Shown here: one piece after another, positions 34,652 to 35,950 of the stretch
Layout: the number at the start of each line of letters is the position of its first letter
Position numbering within the stretch: position 1 is the stretch's first letter
Origin: Paracoccaceae bacterium
Lineage (GTDB): Bacteria > Pseudomonadota > Alphaproteobacteria > Rhodobacterales > Rhodobacteraceae
Assembly: GCA_029862205.1 (NCBI GenBank)
Contig: JAOTXT010000046.1
Location: forward strand, 1 to 35,950
DNA: 35,950 nt
Direction of reading: 5' to 3'
Translations under genes and position numbers: made by a program
Notes under the pieces: generated by a model
Told to the model about the DNA's origin: nothing
The model's input: only the letters and a program-made list of their open reading frames with translations
The model's database searches: none

Positions 34652-34981
34652 TCACCGGCGGCGAGGTCGAGGGTCATTACGACGGCCGGCGTTAGGCGCG
34701 ATCAGGACAAGACCATTCAGATCAAGGAACGTGTATGCAGAAAGGAAGCCCGTCCGTTTGTTGCCATCGACGAAAGGGTGATTCCACACGATCCCACTCG
34801 CATAGGCGGCCGCGATGGCACAAAGATCGCCCTCGCCATATGCGAATAGGTTCTGTGGCCGGGCGATTGCCGACTCCAGCAGGCCCAAATCACGGATACC
34901 CTCAGCCCCGCCGTGCTCGGTCAGTTGCTCGTCGTGGATGATCTCGATGGCTTCGCGCGTCAGCCAGCGCGGCTCGGTCAC
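34652..34981 (-). CDS. Death-on-curing (Fic/Doc) family toxin with frameshifted C-terminus
   Basis: 109 residues from a GTG at 34981 that overlaps the antitoxin stop in GTGA. The Fic-fold catalytic motif 'HPFVDGNKRT' (residues 68-77) is intact; Doc toxins phosphorylate elongation factor Tu. After 'GLVLIAPNA' the frame ends in 'GRRNDPRPRRR'. Moving one base forward gives 'AVVMTLDLAAGEMSEEGFAAWL' and runs to a TAG at 34594, which is the normal Doc C-terminal helix. A one-base insertion or two-base deletion near 34687-34694 has therefore truncated the toxin. Activity is likely lost or altered. Confidence 0.82.
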   Translation of the reverse strand: MTEPRWLTREAIEIIHDEQLTEHGGAEGIRDLGLLESAIARPQNLFAYGEGDLCAIAAAYASGIVWNHPFVDGNKRTGFLSAYTFLDLNGLVLIAPNAGRRNDPRPRRR

Positions 34982-35205
34982 TTGGCAAGCTCGCGTAGCG
35001 CGTTCCGGTAACGCTTCATGCCGCGACGCGCGGCTTCGAGTTGTTCCTCAAGGTCCGCATTGCCGGGCGTGACTCGCATCGCGCCATCGGGCGTCGCGGA
35101 GACGATCAGTTCGTCCCCCTCATCCACGCCCAATTGCGCCAGCAGATCCTTCGGCAGGACGACGCCGAGGGAATTGCCGATCTTGCGGATTTTCAGATGC
35201 TGCAT
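34978..35205 (-). CDS. AbrB/MazE-family antitoxin
   Basis: 75 residues, with a GGAGG ribosome site. The AbrB swapped-hairpin DNA-binding domain is 'MQHLKIRKIGNSLGVVLPKDLLAQLGVDEGDELIV' (residues 1-35), followed by a C-terminal toxin-binding helix ('DLEEQLEAARRGMKRYRNALREL'). The stop overlaps the toxin start, the usual antitoxin-first arrangement. Its AT-rich upstream region probably carries the autoregulated promoter. The antitoxin reading frame is intact even though its toxin is frameshifted. Confidence 0.9.
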   Translation of the reverse strand: MQHLKIRKIGNSLGVVLPKDLLAQLGVDEGDELIVSATPDGAMRVTPGNADLEEQLEAARRGMKRYRNALRELAK

Positions 35206-35227
35206 GTCATCCTCCGTTGCTACGGAA

Positions 35228-35254
35228 GTTATAACATTAATACAGTCAATTCAA
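35228..35254 (-). promoter_or_regulatory. Possible toxin-antitoxin promoter/operator
   Basis: An AT-rich island in otherwise GC-rich DNA holds TATAAC (complement of 35228-35233) and TTGAAT (complement of 35249-35254) with a 15-base spacer, shorter than ideal. GTTATAAC is a perfect 8-base palindrome that could be the antitoxin operator. It lies 22 bases before the antitoxin start. Confidence 0.35.
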
Positions 35255-35258
35255 GAAT

Positions 35259-35950
35259 TCAGAAATTATCCTTCCGCCGCCGCACCTCGGCGAAGACCGC
35301 CGCGTCGTCGGCACCGGCCAGGCCCACCGCCGCCTTCACCGACGGCTCGACCGCGCGCAGGAAGGGATTGGTCGCCTTCTCCTCGGCCATGCTGACGGGC
35401 ACGATCGGCTCTCCAGCCGCGTCCGCCGCCTCGATCCGCGCGATGCGGTCCGTCAGCGTTTGGTTCTCGGGCTCGATCGACAGCGCGAAGGCGCCGTTCG
35501 CCTGGCCGTAATTGTGGCCCGAATAGACCTGCATGTCGTCCGGCATGGCCAGGAACTTCGACAGGCTCTCCCACATCATCGCATGGGTCCCCTCGAAGAC
35601 CCGGCCACAGCCCAAGGCCATCAGGCTGTCGGCGGCGAAGACCGCTTTCTCGGCGTCCATGACGAAAGCGATATGCCCGGCCGTGTGGCCCGAAACGTCG
35701 ATCACCCGGGCCTCGGAGTCACCCAGGCTGACCGTGTCGCCCTCGCGCACCGCCAGGTCCAGCGGCGGCAAGCGCCTGCTGTCCGCCTCATGCCCCACCA
35801 CCTTGGCGCCGAAGCGGTCGCGCAGAGCCGCGACCCCATCCGTATGGTCGCCGTGATGATGGGTGACCCAGATCTGGTCCAGCCCCCAGCCGCGCTCGTC
35901 CAGTGCACGGATGATCGGTCCGGCCTCGGGCGCATCGACCACCGCGACCT
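35259..35950 (-). CDS. gloB: Hydroxyacylglutathione hydrolase (glyoxalase II), N-terminus cut by window
   Basis: About 229 residues are present; the first 25 or so lie beyond the window. The metallo-beta-lactamase motif 'THHHGDHTDG' binds the two metals, followed by 'DVSGHTAGHIAFV' and 'FAADSLMALGCGRVFEGT', where glyoxalase II has its Asp and specific 'GCGR-FEG' signature. 'VYSGHNYGQANGAFAL' is the third His region, close to the usual 'GHEYT'. The C-terminal glutathione-binding part ends 'FAEVRRRKDNF'. It hydrolyses S-lactoylglutathione in methylglyoxal detoxification. The toxin-antitoxin pair follows 53 bases downstream. Confidence 0.95.
   Translation of the reverse strand, partial: VAVVDAPEAGPIIRALDERGWGLDQIWVTHHHGDHTDGVAALRDRFGAKVVGHEADSRRLPPLDLAVREGDTVSLGDSEARVIDVSGHTAGHIAFVMDAEKAVFAADSLMALGCGRVFEGTHAMMWESLSKFLAMPDDMQVYSGHNYGQANGAFALSIEPENQTLTDRIARIEAADAAGEPIVPVSMAEEKATNPFLRAVEPSVKAAVGLAGADDAAVFAEVRRRKDNF

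Overview
The window is GC-rich, gene-dense chromosomal DNA that reads as an alphaproteobacterium of the Rhodobacterales (Rhodobacteraceae / Roseobacter lineage). The clues are a GapR (DUF2312) gene, an MbfA-type ferritin-like iron exporter, a pilin-like protein with the 'GAVTADW' N-terminus common in this group, FdhD with a single-cysteine 'SGCAVGT' loop, and the overall codon and GC habit. It looks like core chromosome with small accessory patches. I see no prophage, transposase, CRISPR array, rRNA or tRNA gene. About 39 protein genes are supported, two of them cut by the window edges.

Layout. 1-713: end of a PLP-dependent sulfur amino-acid enzyme, then greA. 5866-736 (minus): a tight, stop/start-overlapping operon running alpha/beta hydrolase, fdhD, mobA, mobB, moeA, MFS transporter; this is molybdenum-cofactor maturation. 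6346-10784: mscL, pheT, a pilin-like gene on the opposite strand, and pheS, so the two subunits of phenylalanyl-tRNA synthetase are separated. 10857-14949 (minus): TauE/SafE transporter, oligoendopeptidase F, a small secreted protein and an OmpA-type lipoprotein. 15233-18829: a sigma-54 activator that appears to have lost its DNA-binding helices, an EEP-family hydrolase, gapR and a PhyH-family dioxygenase. 18896-24984: a patch of redox and hydrolase genes (disulfide-reductase-like flavoprotein, secreted dehalogenase-like hydrolase, PNPOx-like protein, shortened DUF1348 protein) next to a divergent LysR regulator, then a MetE-like protein and a GYD-domain protein.

25248-33238 is the most interesting stretch. 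It has a TauD-type dioxygenase, a solitary EctC-like ectoine synthase, a persulfide dioxygenase-rhodanese fusion, a phosphodiesterase of the alkaline phosphatase superfamily, and a compact minus-strand operon mbfA - thiol dioxygenase (cysteine dioxygenase family) - four-domain rhodanese. The operon is divergent from a 1-Cys peroxiredoxin. Together this suggests a module handling thiols/persulfides, iron and peroxide. 33274-35950 holds a DUF900-like hydrolase, a toxin-antitoxin pair whose Doc-family toxin is frameshifted, and the 3' part of gloB.

A second cross-cutting feature is a short palindrome of the form GGCGGACA...TGTCCGCC. At four places it starts directly after a stop codon (at the greA, TauD-dioxygenase, 4x rhodanese and peroxiredoxin loci), with a fifth, decayed copy after pepF. 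Coordinates and translations were read from the sequence. Family names are from motif recognition without database searches.
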